64,000 nt of DNA from Tateyamaria omphalii (GTDB lineage Bacteria > Pseudomonadota > Alphaproteobacteria > Rhodobacterales > Rhodobacteraceae). The stretch lies in assembly GCF_014651375.1 (NCBI RefSeq), contig NZ_BMWT01000004.1:124001-188000 (forward strand). The letters are read 5' to 3'. Positions 29,807-38,397 of this stretch are shown here, in pieces. Position numbers and translations under genes: made by a program. How positions within the stretch are numbered: position 1 is the stretch's first letter; every line of letters begins with the position of its first letter. The notes under the pieces were generated by a model that worked only from the letters and a program-made list of their open reading frames with translations, was not told the origin of the DNA and ran no database searches.

Positions 29807-31001
29807 CTTCCAGAGCCTCCACAGCCGTGTCCTGAACAAATTCAAGCGCATAGGCCGCAGCCCCTTTTGCCCACATCAGGTTGCCCCACTTGTGGACCAC
29901 GACTTCGGGCGCGGGTTTGTCGATTTCGACGATACTCTTGCGCATTTCCTCGATCACCGTGTCGGCATAGAGGTGGTCGAACTGCATTTGCTCGCCAGCA
30001 AGGATCACCAGTTCGGGATCAAAGATGTTCACGAGGTTTGCAAGGCCCATGGCAAACATCTTGCCCGCCCGTTCGACGACCGTGCGGGCGGTTGCGTCGC
30101 CGTCCTTGGCCGCTTTCAGGACTGTGCTGACCGCCTGGCTGGTCGGCGTCGTCAGGCTCATACCGCCAACGCTGGAAGCCTCGCGCACCAGGGCGTAGTC
30201 AGCCACGTAGGCTTCGAGGCAGCCGCGTTGCCCACACCGGCAGAGCGCGCCGTCCAGATGCACCTTGGTATGTCCGAATTCGGCCCCGCAGCCCCGCGTG
30301 CCACGATAGAGCTGGCCGCCCAGAACCATGCCCATGCCCACACCGCTTTCGATGGTGATCACGATGAAATCCGAGTGGGATTTGCCCAGTCCAAAGGTCA
30401 GTTCCGCCATGGCGACGAGGTTCGCATCGTTGTCTAGGTAGACGGCCACACCAAGCGCGTCGCGCAATACGTCACCGAAGGGAACGTTGCGTTGATCCAG
30501 CGATGGCGACCAGTAGACCAGCCCGTGATCCGCATCCACAACGCCCGCCAGCCCGACGCCCACGCCTGAAATATCACCGCGATCATGGCCTGCCTTTTCA
30601 GCCAGTGCCGCCAGCCCATCGCGAATATGTGTGGCCAGATCATCTGGTGTCAGTCGCCCCGTCGGGATGGGGCATTCATGGTCGGCAACATGGGTGCCGT
30701 CAAACCGCATCAGAACCAGCGAAATGGACCGGTCGGATACCTTGAGACCGGCAATCAGATGGGCGTCGCCAGCGATCTTCAGATCGACCCGGGGGCGGCC
30801 ACGTGCCGATTCGTCGGAGCGTGATTCGCGGGGCACTTCCTCGATCAACCCGCCGCGCAAAAGGTCGGCCGTGACGGACGTAACTGTGGCCCGGCTGATG
30901 CCGGTGTGTTCCGCAAGATCGATGCGTGGGACGGGCCCGCGCTGCGCGATCTCGCGCAAAAGCAGCCGTCTGCTTTCGATCTTCTGATGACCGAATACCA
31001 T
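29799..31001 (-). CDS. xylR: ROK-family transcriptional repressor (XylR-like)
   Basis: 400 aa from MVFGHQKIES. An N-terminal winged HTH (VPRIDLAEHTGISRATVTSV, residues ~20-40) is followed by a ROK sugar-binding domain with the ATPase-like loops and the zinc motif CRCGQRGCLE near residue 250. It is divergent from xylF and 4.2 kb from xylB. The operon position and matching AT-rich operators before xylF and xylB point to xylose-responsive repression. An in-frame ATG 29 codons upstream exists, but that segment is unlike ROK N-termini. Confidence 0.88.
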   Translation of the reverse strand: MVFGHQKIESRRLLLREIAQRGPVPRIDLAEHTGISRATVTSVTADLLRGGLIEEVPRESRSDESARGRPRVDLKIAGDAHLIAGLKVSDRSISLVLMRFDGTHVADHECPIPTGRLTPDDLATHIRDGLAALAEKAGHDRGDISGVGVGLAGVVDADHGLVYWSPSLDQRNVPFGDVLRDALGVAVYLDNDANLVAMAELTFGLGKSHSDFIVITIESGVGMGMVLGGQLYRGTRGCGAEFGHTKVHLDGALCRCGQRGCLEAYVADYALVREASSVGGMSLTTPTSQAVSTVLKAAKDGDATARTVVERAGKMFAMGLANLVNIFDPELVILAGEQMQFDHLYADTVIEEMRKSIVEIDKPAPEVVVHKWGNLMWAKGAAAYALEFVQDTAVEALEDA

Positions 31002-31086
31002 GATTTTATTCTCTTTTTTCCTCCCGTCGCGGGGCGATGCCTGCGACCCTTGGTAACGATGATGGCGGTTTTTTTGAAAGCTGTCC

Positions 31087-31116
31087 AATTTAATTTGCTT
31101 TTCGAATTTAAGTTGC
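31087..31116 (+). promoter_or_regulatory. Putative XylR (ROK) operator before xylF
   Basis: Two near-identical 12-mers, AATTTAATTTGC (31087-31098) and AATTTAAGTTGC (31105-31116), start 18 bp apart, and the region also reads as an imperfect inverted repeat. It matches the xylB-proximal site at 24088-24113. It lies midway in the xylR-xylF divergent region and would overlap a TTGCTT/TAACAA-like promoter. Confidence 0.6.
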
Positions 31117-31176
31117 TAACAATGGGTCACCCGCCGCAAAATCGTGACGGACGGGCATGTCTTTGGGAGGACACCT

Positions 31177-32196
31177 ATGAAACGACGCACGCTACTTGGC
31201 GCCCTGGCGGCTGCCACAATGCTTACTTCGCCGGTTCTGGCTGACGGTCATGCAGTGACCGTGGGCGTGAGCTGGTCGAACTTTCAGGAAGAGCGCTGGA
31301 AAACAGATGAAGCCGCGATCAAGGCCGCACTGGACGCCGCTGGCGCAAACTACATTTCCGCTGACGCGCAATCGTCTTCCGCCAAGCAGCTGGCAGACAT
31401 TGAATCGCTGATCGCGCAAGGTGCGAACGCGCTGATCATTCTGGCGCAAGACGCGTCCTCGATTGGCCCAGCCGTTCAGGCCGCAGCCGACGAAGAGATC
31501 CCTGTCGTCGCTTATGACCGTCTGATCGAAGACGCGCGTGCCTTCTACCTGACCTTCGACAACGTTGAAGTTGGCCGTATGCAGGCTCGCGCCGTTCTGG
31601 CTGCGCAGCCCAAGGGCAACTACGTTATGATCAAGGGCTCGCCCACCGACCCGAACGCGGACTTCCTGCGTGGCGGTCAGCAAGAAGTGCTGCAAGCGGC
31701 CATCGACGCCGGTGACATCACCATCGTTGGCGAAGCCTATACCGATGGCTGGGTGCCTGCGAACGCGCAGCGCAACATGGAACAGATCCTGACGGCCGCC
31801 GACAACAAGGTTGATGCGGTTGTCGCTTCCAATGACGGCACCGCGGGTGGTGTTGTGGCCGCTCTGACGGCGCAGGGCATGGAAGGTATTCCAGTGTCCG
31901 GCCAGGACGGTGACCATGCCGCTCTGAACCGCGTTGCAACCGGCACGCAGACTGTGTCCGTCTGGAAAGACGCACGCGCACTGGGCAAAGCCGCAGGTGA
32001 GATCGCCGTGTCGCTGGCCAAGGGTGAGGATGTCGACGGCGCAGCCGATTGGACATCGCCCGGTGGCACCACAATGACCTCGATCTTCCTTGAGCCGGTT
32101 CCGGTGACAGCGGACAACCTGAACGTCGTTCTGGACGCAGGCTGGATCGAAAAAGACGCGCTGTGCGCCGGGTCGTCGCTGGCAGTTTGCCAGTAA
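31177..32196 (+). CDS. xylF: D-xylose ABC transporter substrate-binding protein
   Basis: 339 aa. The start MKRRTLLGALAAATMLTSPV has GGGAGG 6 nt upstream; the signal peptide ends at about LADGHA. The periplasmic binding protein type 1 fold is clear: VGVSWSNFQEERWKTDEAAI, SLIAQGANALIILAQDASSI and VVAYDRLIEDARAFYLTFDN (a typical XylF segment), then VVASNDGTAGGVVAAL. It delivers xylose to XylHG. A 10-bp stem-loop follows the stop, and the gap to xylH is 144 nt. Confidence 0.94.
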   Translation: MKRRTLLGALAAATMLTSPVLADGHAVTVGVSWSNFQEERWKTDEAAIKAALDAAGANYISADAQSSSAKQLADIESLIAQGANALIILAQDASSIGPAVQAAADEEIPVVAYDRLIEDARAFYLTFDNVEVGRMQARAVLAAQPKGNYVMIKGSPTDPNADFLRGGQQEVLQAAIDAGDITIVGEAYTDGWVPANAQRNMEQILTAADNKVDAVVASNDGTAGGVVAALTAQGMEGIPVSGQDGDHAALNRVATGTQTVSVWKDARALGKAAGEIAVSLAKGEDVDGAADWTSPGGTTMTSIFLEPVPVTADNLNVVLDAGWIEKDALCAGSSLAVCQ

Positions 32197-32210
32197 GGCC
32201 ATATGATATC

Positions 32211-32240
32211 TCGCCCCGGCGCAACAGCGTGTCGGGGCGA
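32211..32240 (+). other. Stem-loop after xylF
   Basis: TCGCCCCG pairs with CGGGGCGA, extended by a G-U and a C-G pair, around a ~10-nt loop. No U tract follows, so it is more likely an mRNA-stabilising or processing hairpin that keeps binding-protein mRNA in excess than a full terminator. Confidence 0.6.
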
Positions 32241-32340
32241 ACAAAGACATTCACCAGACATTGCGACACAATTTGACCGGGGGCTTTCCCACGGACGGAT
32301 GCGTTGTGCCGCAGAAACCGGGTAACAAAGGGCAGGGGAC

Positions 32341-33606
32341 ATGGACGACCAGGCCAAATCAATGATGGACAAGCTGGGCCTTGATGCCCGGCTTTTGGGG
32401 ATGATCGGGGCGCTTGTCGTCATCTGGCTCGTATTCGGTTTCTTTACCGACTGGCGCTTTCTGTCCCCGCGCAACTTTTTCAACGTGAGTGTTCAGACTG
32501 CGTCCGTTGCCGTGATGGCGACGGGTATGGTGTTCGTGATCGTCACACGCAATATCGACCTGTCCGTGGGCTCGCTTCTGGGCTTTATCGGCATGACAGT
32601 TGCCGCCCTGCAGGTGCAGTGGTTGCCGTCAATGCTGGGGCTTGGTCATCCGATGATCTGGGTCATCGGCGTGATCGCTGCCATCCTGATGGGCGCTGTT
32701 CTGGGCGCGATGCAGGGCTGGGTCATCGGTTATCTGACCGTACCCGCCTTCATCGTGACGCTGGGCGGTTTCCTGATCTATCGCGGCGCGATGTGGTGGG
32801 TCACCAAGGGCCAGACACAAGCGCCGCTTGATCCTGTCTTCCGCCTTCTGGGTGGCGGGGCCGAAGGGACATTGGGCGAGACGCTGAGCTGGGTGTTCGG
32901 CACCATCGCAGCCCTAGTCGCGGTTGGCATCATGCTGATGAGCCGCCGTCGCAAGGCGACCCATGGCTTTACCGTCAAACCTGTCTGGGCCGAAGGGATC
33001 CTGATGGCCATGGCCGCGGGTCTGATCATCGCCTTTGTCTGGATCATGAACAGCTATCCGATCCCACGTGGTGCCATGCGTCGCATGACCGAAGCCCGTG
33101 GTATCGAACTGACCGATGGAATGGTCTGGAACCACGGTGTCGCCATTCCGGTGGTGATCCTGCTGGCCGTGACCATCGTAATGACCATCATCGCCACACG
33201 CACACGCTTTGGTCGCTATGTCTACGCCACCGGCGGCAACCCCGAGGCGGCGTCTTTGTCGGGCATCGACACACGGTTGCTGACGGTCAAGGTCTTTGCC
33301 CTGATGGGGGCACTGACCGGCATCGCGTCGATCATCGCATCCGCCCGCCTGAATGCGGTTGATGTGGGTCTTGGCACGCTGGACGAGCTGCGCGTGATCG
33401 CCGCCGCGGTCATCGGGGGCACGGCCCTGTCGGGTGGCGCGGGCACGATCTATGGCGCCGTGATCGGTGCACTGATCATGCAATCGCTGCAATCGGGCAT
33501 GGCCTCGGTTGGTGTAGATGCCCCGCTGCAGAACATCGTGGTGGGCTTCGTGCTGGTCTTCGCCGTGTGGGTCGACATCGTTTATCGTCGTCGCGCAGGC
33601 GTCTGA
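32341..33606 (+). CDS. xylH: D-xylose ABC transporter permease
   Basis: 421 aa inner-membrane protein of the BPD_transp_2 (CUT2) type. It has about ten TMs, with the conserved [15 protein letters not shown] near residue 75, [17 protein letters not shown] near 138, [18 protein letters not shown] near 290 and [20 protein letters not shown] near 360. It is longer than FrcC (355 aa), as expected for XylH. Fourteen nt separate it from xylG. Confidence 0.93.
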   Translation: MDDQAKSMMDKLGLDARLLGMIGALVVIWLVFGFFTDWRFLSPRNFFNVSVQTASVAVMATGMVFVIVTRNIDLSVGSLLGFIGMTVAALQVQWLPSMLGLGHPMIWVIGVIAAILMGAVLGAMQGWVIGYLTVPAFIVTLGGFLIYRGAMWWVTKGQTQAPLDPVFRLLGGGAEGTLGETLSWVFGTIAALVAVGIMLMSRRRKATHGFTVKPVWAEGILMAMAAGLIIAFVWIMNSYPIPRGAMRRMTEARGIELTDGMVWNHGVAIPVVILLAVTIVMTIIATRTRFGRYVYATGGNPEAASLSGIDTRLLTVKVFALMGALTGIASIIASARLNAVDVGLGTLDELRVIAAAVIGGTALSGGAGTIYGAVIGALIMQSLQSGMASVGVDAPLQNIVVGFVLVFAVWVDIVYRRRAGV

Positions 33607-33620
33607 GGGAGGACTTTGAT

Positions 33621-34367
33621 ATGACAACACCTCTTGTCGAAATGAAGGACATCTCGATCAGCTTTGGCGGGATCAAGGCGGTGGACCACGTGTCGGTCGA
33701 CCTGAAACCGGGCGAAGTTGTGGGGCTGCTCGGCCACAACGGTGCGGGCAAGTCGACACTGATCAAGATCCTGTCTGGTGCCTATGCCATGGATACCGGT
33801 GAAATCCGGATAAATGGTGAAAAGGCGACCATTAACAACCCGCGTGACGCGCGGACCTACAATATCGAGACGATCTACCAGACGCTTGCGCTGGCCGATA
33901 ACCTTGATGCCGCGTCGAACCTGTTTCTGGGGCGCGAGTTGGTCAACGCCATGGGCTTTGTCGATGACGACGCGATGGAGGCCGAGACCCGCAAGATCAT
34001 GGCGCGGCTCAATCCGAACTTCAAAAAGTTCAAGGACCCGGTCAGCGCCTTGTCAGGTGGTCAGCGTCAGTCCGTGGCGATTGCGCGCGCCGTGTACTTC
34101 AACGCGCGCATTCTGATCATGGACGAACCGACTGCGGCCCTTGGTCCACACGAGACACAGATGGTGTCGGAACTGATCCAGCAGTTGAAGGCCGAGGGCA
34201 TCGGAATCTTCCTGATCAGCCACGATATCCATGACGTGATGGAGCTGTGTGACCGGGCGTCCGTGATGAAAAACGGAAAGCTGGTGGGGACTGTTGACGT
34301 TGCCGACGTGACGGACGATGACCTGCTCGGAATGATCATCTTGGGTAAGAAACCGGGCGAATCGTAA
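33621..34367 (+). CDS. xylG: D-xylose ABC transporter ATPase (single domain)
   Basis: 248 aa from [17 protein letters not shown], with GAGGGAGGA about 8 nt upstream. Walker [15 protein letters not shown] near residue 37, signature [15 protein letters not shown] near 140, Walker [13 protein letters not shown] near 160 and the H-loop LISHDIHDV are intact. E. coli XylG is ~510 aa with two ATPase halves; this is a single half, like FrcA, so it should work as a homodimer. Its stop overlaps the glk start by 1 nt. Confidence 0.92.
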   Translation: MTTPLVEMKDISISFGGIKAVDHVSVDLKPGEVVGLLGHNGAGKSTLIKILSGAYAMDTGEIRINGEKATINNPRDARTYNIETIYQTLALADNLDAASNLFLGRELVNAMGFVDDDAMEAETRKIMARLNPNFKKFKDPVSALSGGQRQSVAIARAVYFNARILIMDEPTAALGPHETQMVSELIQQLKAEGIGIFLISHDIHDVMELCDRASVMKNGKLVGTVDVADVTDDDLLGMIILGKKPGES

Positions 34368-35302
34368 TGCAAGACACAGGGAAGCTCGATCAGGCCATTG
34401 GCCTGGTCGCCGATGTTGGTGGAACAAATACGCGACTGGCGTTCGTGGGCCGTGAAGGGGTCATCGCGGACACGGTTGTGAAATGTCCCAACGCCGATTT
34501 CGGCAGTTTCCTTGATCTTGCGACCCACTACCTGGACGGACGGTCTGTGCCGTCGCACGTTGTGATCGCAGTGGCTGGCCCTGTGGCGGGCGATCGTGCA
34601 CGTCTGACCAATCGCAACTGGGATTTCGATGCGGGTGCCCTTGCCGCTGCGTTCGGAGCGGACGAGGTGGTTCTGATGAACGACCTCGAAGCTCTGGGGC
34701 AAGCGGTGCCGACCGTTGCCCCCGATGCGGTTGAACCCTTGCATGACGGTGCTGCCCTTGGCGGCGCCGGACAGGCGCTGGTGGTTGGATTGGGTACGGG
34801 GTTCAACGTATCTGCCGTGAACATGGAAAGCGGGACGGTGTTCACCTCTGAGCAGGGTCATGCCAGCCTTCCAGCCAACGTGATGTCAGTTCTTGGGGCG
34901 CACATGCCAGACACATCGCGTTTCGACAGTGTTGAGAACCTGTTTTCCGGTGTGGGTCTGTTGCGCCTGGCGCATGTCATCGGTGTGGATGTGGACAGTG
35001 CTGAGCAATTGGCCAAATCCGATGATCCGCGCGCCCGTGAGGCGCTGGAGGTTTGCACCGAGGCCTTTGGTCTGATGGTGCGCGAGTTGGCCTATTCCTA
35101 TTTCCCGCGGGCTGGTCTGTATTTCAACGGGTCGCTGGCGAAGTTCCTGATGGCGCCAGAGCGGCGCCAACGGGTTCTGGCGCCTTTGCGGGCTGACGAC
35201 AGTTTCGACGGGCAGTTTGCCCGCATTCCCGCCTTCCTCTTTGTGTCGGACACCGTCGCGTTGGGCGGCTGTGCTGCGCGGTTGTTGGCGCGGGTCAGCT
35301 AA
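34367..35302 (+). CDS. glk: Glucokinase
   Basis: 311 aa, Glk (COG0837) type rather than ROK. The phosphate loop [15 protein letters not shown] is near residue 13, then [17 protein letters not shown] near 67, [10 protein letters not shown] near 105 and [13 protein letters not shown] near 145. It makes glucose 6-phosphate. It is the last gene of the xylFHG-glk operon, suggesting that this transporter also brings in glucose or that the two sugars are used together. Its 3' end overlaps the convergent hydratase by 8 nt. Confidence 0.92.
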   Translation: MQDTGKLDQAIGLVADVGGTNTRLAFVGREGVIADTVVKCPNADFGSFLDLATHYLDGRSVPSHVVIAVAGPVAGDRARLTNRNWDFDAGALAAAFGADEVVLMNDLEALGQAVPTVAPDAVEPLHDGAALGGAGQALVVGLGTGFNVSAVNMESGTVFTSEQGHASLPANVMSVLGAHMPDTSRFDSVENLFSGVGLLRLAHVIGVDVDSAEQLAKSDDPRAREALEVCTEAFGLMVRELAYSYFPRAGLYFNGSLAKFLMAPERRQRVLAPLRADDSFDGQFARIPAFLFVSDTVALGGCAARLLARVS

Positions 35303-36089
35303 AGCTCAGATCGACACGTCCGAAGCTGCCGAAATCCGCGTGGATATCGGTGCCGGGTGGGCATTCTATGGGTCGGATGAAGCTGCCGGACAGGATCACC
35401 TGGCCCGCCTTGATCGTGTTGCCATAGAGCGCCATGCGCCGCGCAAGCCAGACGACACTTTCCACCGGATCGTTCAGCACGCCTGCCCCGAGTCCTGTTT
35501 CCTCAACCGTGTCGCCCACTGTCATAATGGCACCCACCCAGCGCAGGTTTTCAGGCGGGTGGCGTTCGGTGCCCATGACGATGCCCGCATTCGCAGCGTT
35601 GTCGGCGATAGTGTCGAAGACCTTGCGCGGTTGGCCTGTGGTTGGGTCAGCACGCAGGATGCGGGTGTCGAGGATTTCGAGAGCCGGAGCGACGTAATCC
35701 GTTGCCGCCAGCACCTCATCGCGGGTCACGTGTTCGCCACCGATATCGGATTTCATGACAAAGGCGATCTCTGCCTCGATCCGTGGTTGGATGAAGCGGC
35801 CTGTGGGAATGGTCGCGCCGGTGTCGAACTGCATGGATCGTGTCAGCACGCCGCTGTCGGGGATGTCGATGTTTAGTGCCATCTGCATGGCGCGGCTTGT
35901 CAGCCCGATTTTCCAGCCGATGACCGGGTCGCCCGCGGCAACTTTGGCCGCAACCACTTCGCCTTGAATGGCATAGGCGTCGTCCATCGTGATGTCCGGG
36001 TGCGCGACGGACAGAAGGCCGATCTGTTTGCCGGTTTGTTCCGCTTTGATGAGCGCCTGTGCTGCGGCCTTGTGGTCTTCAGGTCTCAT
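35295..36089 (-). CDS. hpaH: 2-oxo-hept-4-ene-1,7-dioate hydratase
   Basis: 264 aa of the fumarylacetoacetate hydrolase superfamily, closely similar to HpaH: DPVIGWKIGLTSRAMQ near residue 55, IPTGRFIQPRIEAEIAFVM near 95, ATDYVAPALEILDTRI and RKVFDTIADNAANAGIVMG. The acidic metal-site residues are in RIEAEIAFV. It hydrates the dienoate from the homoprotocatechuate meta-cleavage route. It overlaps the upstream FAH gene by 11 nt and is the last gene of this operon. The following aldolase (HpaI) is not in the window. Confidence 0.88.
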   Translation of the reverse strand: MRPEDHKAAAQALIKAEQTGKQIGLLSVAHPDITMDDAYAIQGEVVAAKVAAGDPVIGWKIGLTSRAMQMALNIDIPDSGVLTRSMQFDTGATIPTGRFIQPRIEAEIAFVMKSDIGGEHVTRDEVLAATDYVAPALEILDTRILRADPTTGQPRKVFDTIADNAANAGIVMGTERHPPENLRWVGAIMTVGDTVEETGLGAGVLNDPVESVVWLARRMALYGNTIKAGQVILSGSFIRPIECPPGTDIHADFGSFGRVDLSFS

Positions 36090-36930
36090 CCACGACCTCG
36101 CTGCGCAGGGTGCCGATGCCTTCGGCGGTTACTTCGACAACGTCGCCGGGTTTCAGGAACTTGGGCGGGTCGAAGCGTGCCCCTGCGCCCGTGGGTGTCC
36201 CCGTCACGATGATGTCGCCGGGAACAAGTGTGGTGAAGGTCGAGATGTAGGCGATCTGGCGGCGGATCGGGAAGAGCATGCGGCTGGTGCGGTCGTCTTG
36301 TCGTAGCTCGCCGTTCACATGAGCTGTCAGTCGAATGTCGTCCAGTTGCGCGGCGGCCGTGAAAGGGACAAGCCATGGGCCCATGGCCCCGGAGGCGTCC
36401 CAGTTCTTGCCTTGCGTGACGTTGAATTTGGCGTGGCGCACCCAGTCGCGAATGGTGCCTTCGTTGCATAGGGTGAGGGCGGCGATGTGGTCATAGGCGT
36501 CGGCTTCGGCAATGCGCCGTCCACCCTTGCCGATCACAACGGCAATCTCGCCTTCGTAGTCCAGCTTCTCACTTTCCGGAGGGCGGATGACGGGTTGGTT
36601 GTGCCCGGTGAAGCTGCGCGGGAAGCGCGGAAAAAGGGACATGTTGGGCGGTGCTTCTTGCCCATCCTTGTATTCGGCATTGCGGTCGGGGAAGTTCACG
36701 CCGACGCAGATGATCTTTTCCGGGTTGGGGATGGGGATGTCATATGTGACATCGTGATGCGTGGCGGTGCAGCCTTGCGCGGCTTTCGCGAGGGCGTGCA
36801 GCCCGTCATTTTCGATCACGTGTCGCAAGGTGATCCACTGCGGGAAGTTTGGCGACAGTGGGATCATCCCGCCATCCGTCACGGCGCCATAGTATTGGCT
36901 GCCCGCCATCGTGTAGGTGGCGAATTTCAT
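36079..36930 (-). CDS. hpaG: Fumarylacetoacetate hydrolase-family isomerase/decarboxylase (HpaG-like)
   Basis: 283 aa single-domain FAH-fold enzyme. The metal-binding carboxylates are in KLDYEGEIAVVIG near residue 123, with DWVRHAKFNVTQGKNWDASG near 165 and DIIVTGTPTGAG near 240. In homoprotocatechuate pathways this family decarboxylates 5-oxo-pent-3-ene-1,2,5-tricarboxylate and isomerises the product; E. coli HpaG is a tandem-domain protein, so here one domain may cover only part. It overlaps the decarboxylase gene by 4 nt. An acylpyruvate-hydrolase role elsewhere in catabolism is an alternative. Confidence 0.78.
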   Translation of the reverse strand: MKFATYTMAGSQYYGAVTDGGMIPLSPNFPQWITLRHVIENDGLHALAKAAQGCTATHHDVTYDIPIPNPEKIICVGVNFPDRNAEYKDGQEAPPNMSLFPRFPRSFTGHNQPVIRPPESEKLDYEGEIAVVIGKGGRRIAEADAYDHIAALTLCNEGTIRDWVRHAKFNVTQGKNWDASGAMGPWLVPFTAAAQLDDIRLTAHVNGELRQDDRTSRMLFPIRRQIAYISTFTTLVPGDIIVTGTPTGAGARFDPPKFLKPGDVVEVTAEGIGTLRSEVVDET

Positions 36931-38324
36931 AGACCCCTCGCAATTTCGGTGATCGTGTCAAAGGCCGTGTCGAAATCGCGTTCCTCGCAATCGAACTGTC
37001 CGGCCTGAAAGCGGATGACCTTTTGCCCGTCCACAAGCGTTTGGGTCAGGTAGATGCGCCCGTCATCGTTGATGGCATCCACAAGGCGCTGGGTGTCGTC
37101 GTCTGACGCGCCAGCAACCTTGAAAGTCCAGAGTGACAGGATCGGTTCTGTGACGACCTCGAAATCATCCTGTGCCCGTAGACGTTCGCATAGGGCCTGA
37201 CTCCATTTGACATGGTTGCGGATGCGGCTGCGCAGACCGTCCATCCCGTAGTGCCGCATCAGGAACCACAATTTGAGCGCGCGGAAGCGGCGGCCGAGTG
37301 GGATCGACCATTCGGAATAGTCGATGATGTCCTCGGCCCCGTGGGTTTTCAGGTATTCGGGGCGGATGGCGAGGGTCTGGCGCAGCTGGTCCGGGTCACG
37401 CAGGAAATGCGCGGCGCAGTCGAATTGCGCGCCCAGCCATTTGTGCGGGTTGAAGACGATGCTGTCGAATCGGTCGGCGCCGGTCCAGAGGGCGCGGAAT
37501 TCGGGGCAGATCATGGCCGTACCGGCCCATGCCGCGTCGAGATGGGTGTAGATGCCGTGTTCTTCGGCCACGGCAGCGACTGCTTCAAGGTCGTCACAGG
37601 CGCCCATGCCGGTGGCGCCAGTGGCTGCGATGATCCCGGCCGGGATGCGACCTGCTTGCTTGTCTTCAGAAATGGCGGCTTCAAGGTCCAGTGGGTCCAT
37701 GTGGCGCAGATCGCCCGTTGTGCGGATTTTGACCAGATTGTCCTGTCCGATGCCGGCGACCCAGATGGCCCGGTCAATGGAGGTGTGGACCTGATCCGAG
37801 CAATAGATGCGGAGTTGAGGCTGCGCGTGCAGCCCTTCGATATTGCCGCGAAACTCCAGCGCGCGTTCGCGCATGGTGAGGACGGCAGCGAGCGTAGCGG
37901 ATGAGGCGCTGTCCTGAATGACGCCTTGATAGCCATCCGGCAGGCCAAGACCCTGACGCAGCCAGGCCATCATGCGGGTTTCCATTTCGGTCGCGGCCGG
38001 AGAGGTCTGCCAGAGCATGCATTGTGGCGCGATGATGGAGGTCAGGAATTCGGCCAGAACCGACGCGGGCGCGGCGTTGGAGTTGAAATAGGCAAAGAAG
38101 CGCGGGTGCTGCCAATGGGTGATGCCGGGCATCACAATGCGTTCGAAGTCTTCCATGATCGCCGCCAGATCGGTGCCATCCTCGGGCGGTGCGTCCGCAA
38201 GTTGTGCGGCGATCTCTCCCGGCTTTGTTTGCGCGCGTACCGGGCGGTCGCGGAGGGTGGTGTGGTAGTTCACCCCCCAATCGGCTGCATCCTTGGCGTG
38301 TTTGGCAAAATCGTCCCAGCTCAT
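36927..38324 (-). CDS. PLP-dependent aromatic-L-amino-acid decarboxylase
   Basis: 465 aa from MSWDDFAKHAKD, with AAGGA about 7 nt upstream; a frame extension of 9 codons is less likely. It is group II decarboxylase-like: MPGITHWQHPRFFAYFNSNA near residue 60, GVIQDSASSATLAAVLTMRE near 140, HLDAAWAGTA near 270 and the PLP lysine in FNPHKWLGAQFDC near 300. Family members decarboxylate tyrosine, DOPA, phenylalanine or tryptophan to the amines. Placed inside a homoprotocatechuate operon, tyrosine to tyramine or DOPA to dopamine is the natural inference. Substrate preference cannot be assigned from sequence. Confidence 0.85.
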   Translation of the reverse strand: MSWDDFAKHAKDAADWGVNYHTTLRDRPVRAQTKPGEIAAQLADAPPEDGTDLAAIMEDFERIVMPGITHWQHPRFFAYFNSNAAPASVLAEFLTSIIAPQCMLWQTSPAATEMETRMMAWLRQGLGLPDGYQGVIQDSASSATLAAVLTMRERALEFRGNIEGLHAQPQLRIYCSDQVHTSIDRAIWVAGIGQDNLVKIRTTGDLRHMDPLDLEAAISEDKQAGRIPAGIIAATGATGMGACDDLEAVAAVAEEHGIYTHLDAAWAGTAMICPEFRALWTGADRFDSIVFNPHKWLGAQFDCAAHFLRDPDQLRQTLAIRPEYLKTHGAEDIIDYSEWSIPLGRRFRALKLWFLMRHYGMDGLRSRIRNHVKWSQALCERLRAQDDFEVVTEPILSLWTFKVAGASDDDTQRLVDAINDDGRIYLTQTLVDGQKVIRFQAGQFDCEERDFDTAFDTITEIARGL

Positions 38325-38397
38325 GGTCTCGTCCTTTCGGGCGGGGCGCACGGCACGTGCGCCTTACGGGGTAAGGCGGAGGTGTCCTCCGCCAGGG

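Noticed and set aside
32211..32240. Rho-independent terminator ending the xylF transcript.
   Set aside because: The hairpin has no following U run and the permease genes continue in the same direction, so processing or protection is more likely.
35295..36930. HpaG/HpaH as one split bifunctional gene caused by a frameshift.
   Set aside because: Both have complete domains, their own starts and an 11-nt overlap; they are distinct FAH-superfamily members.
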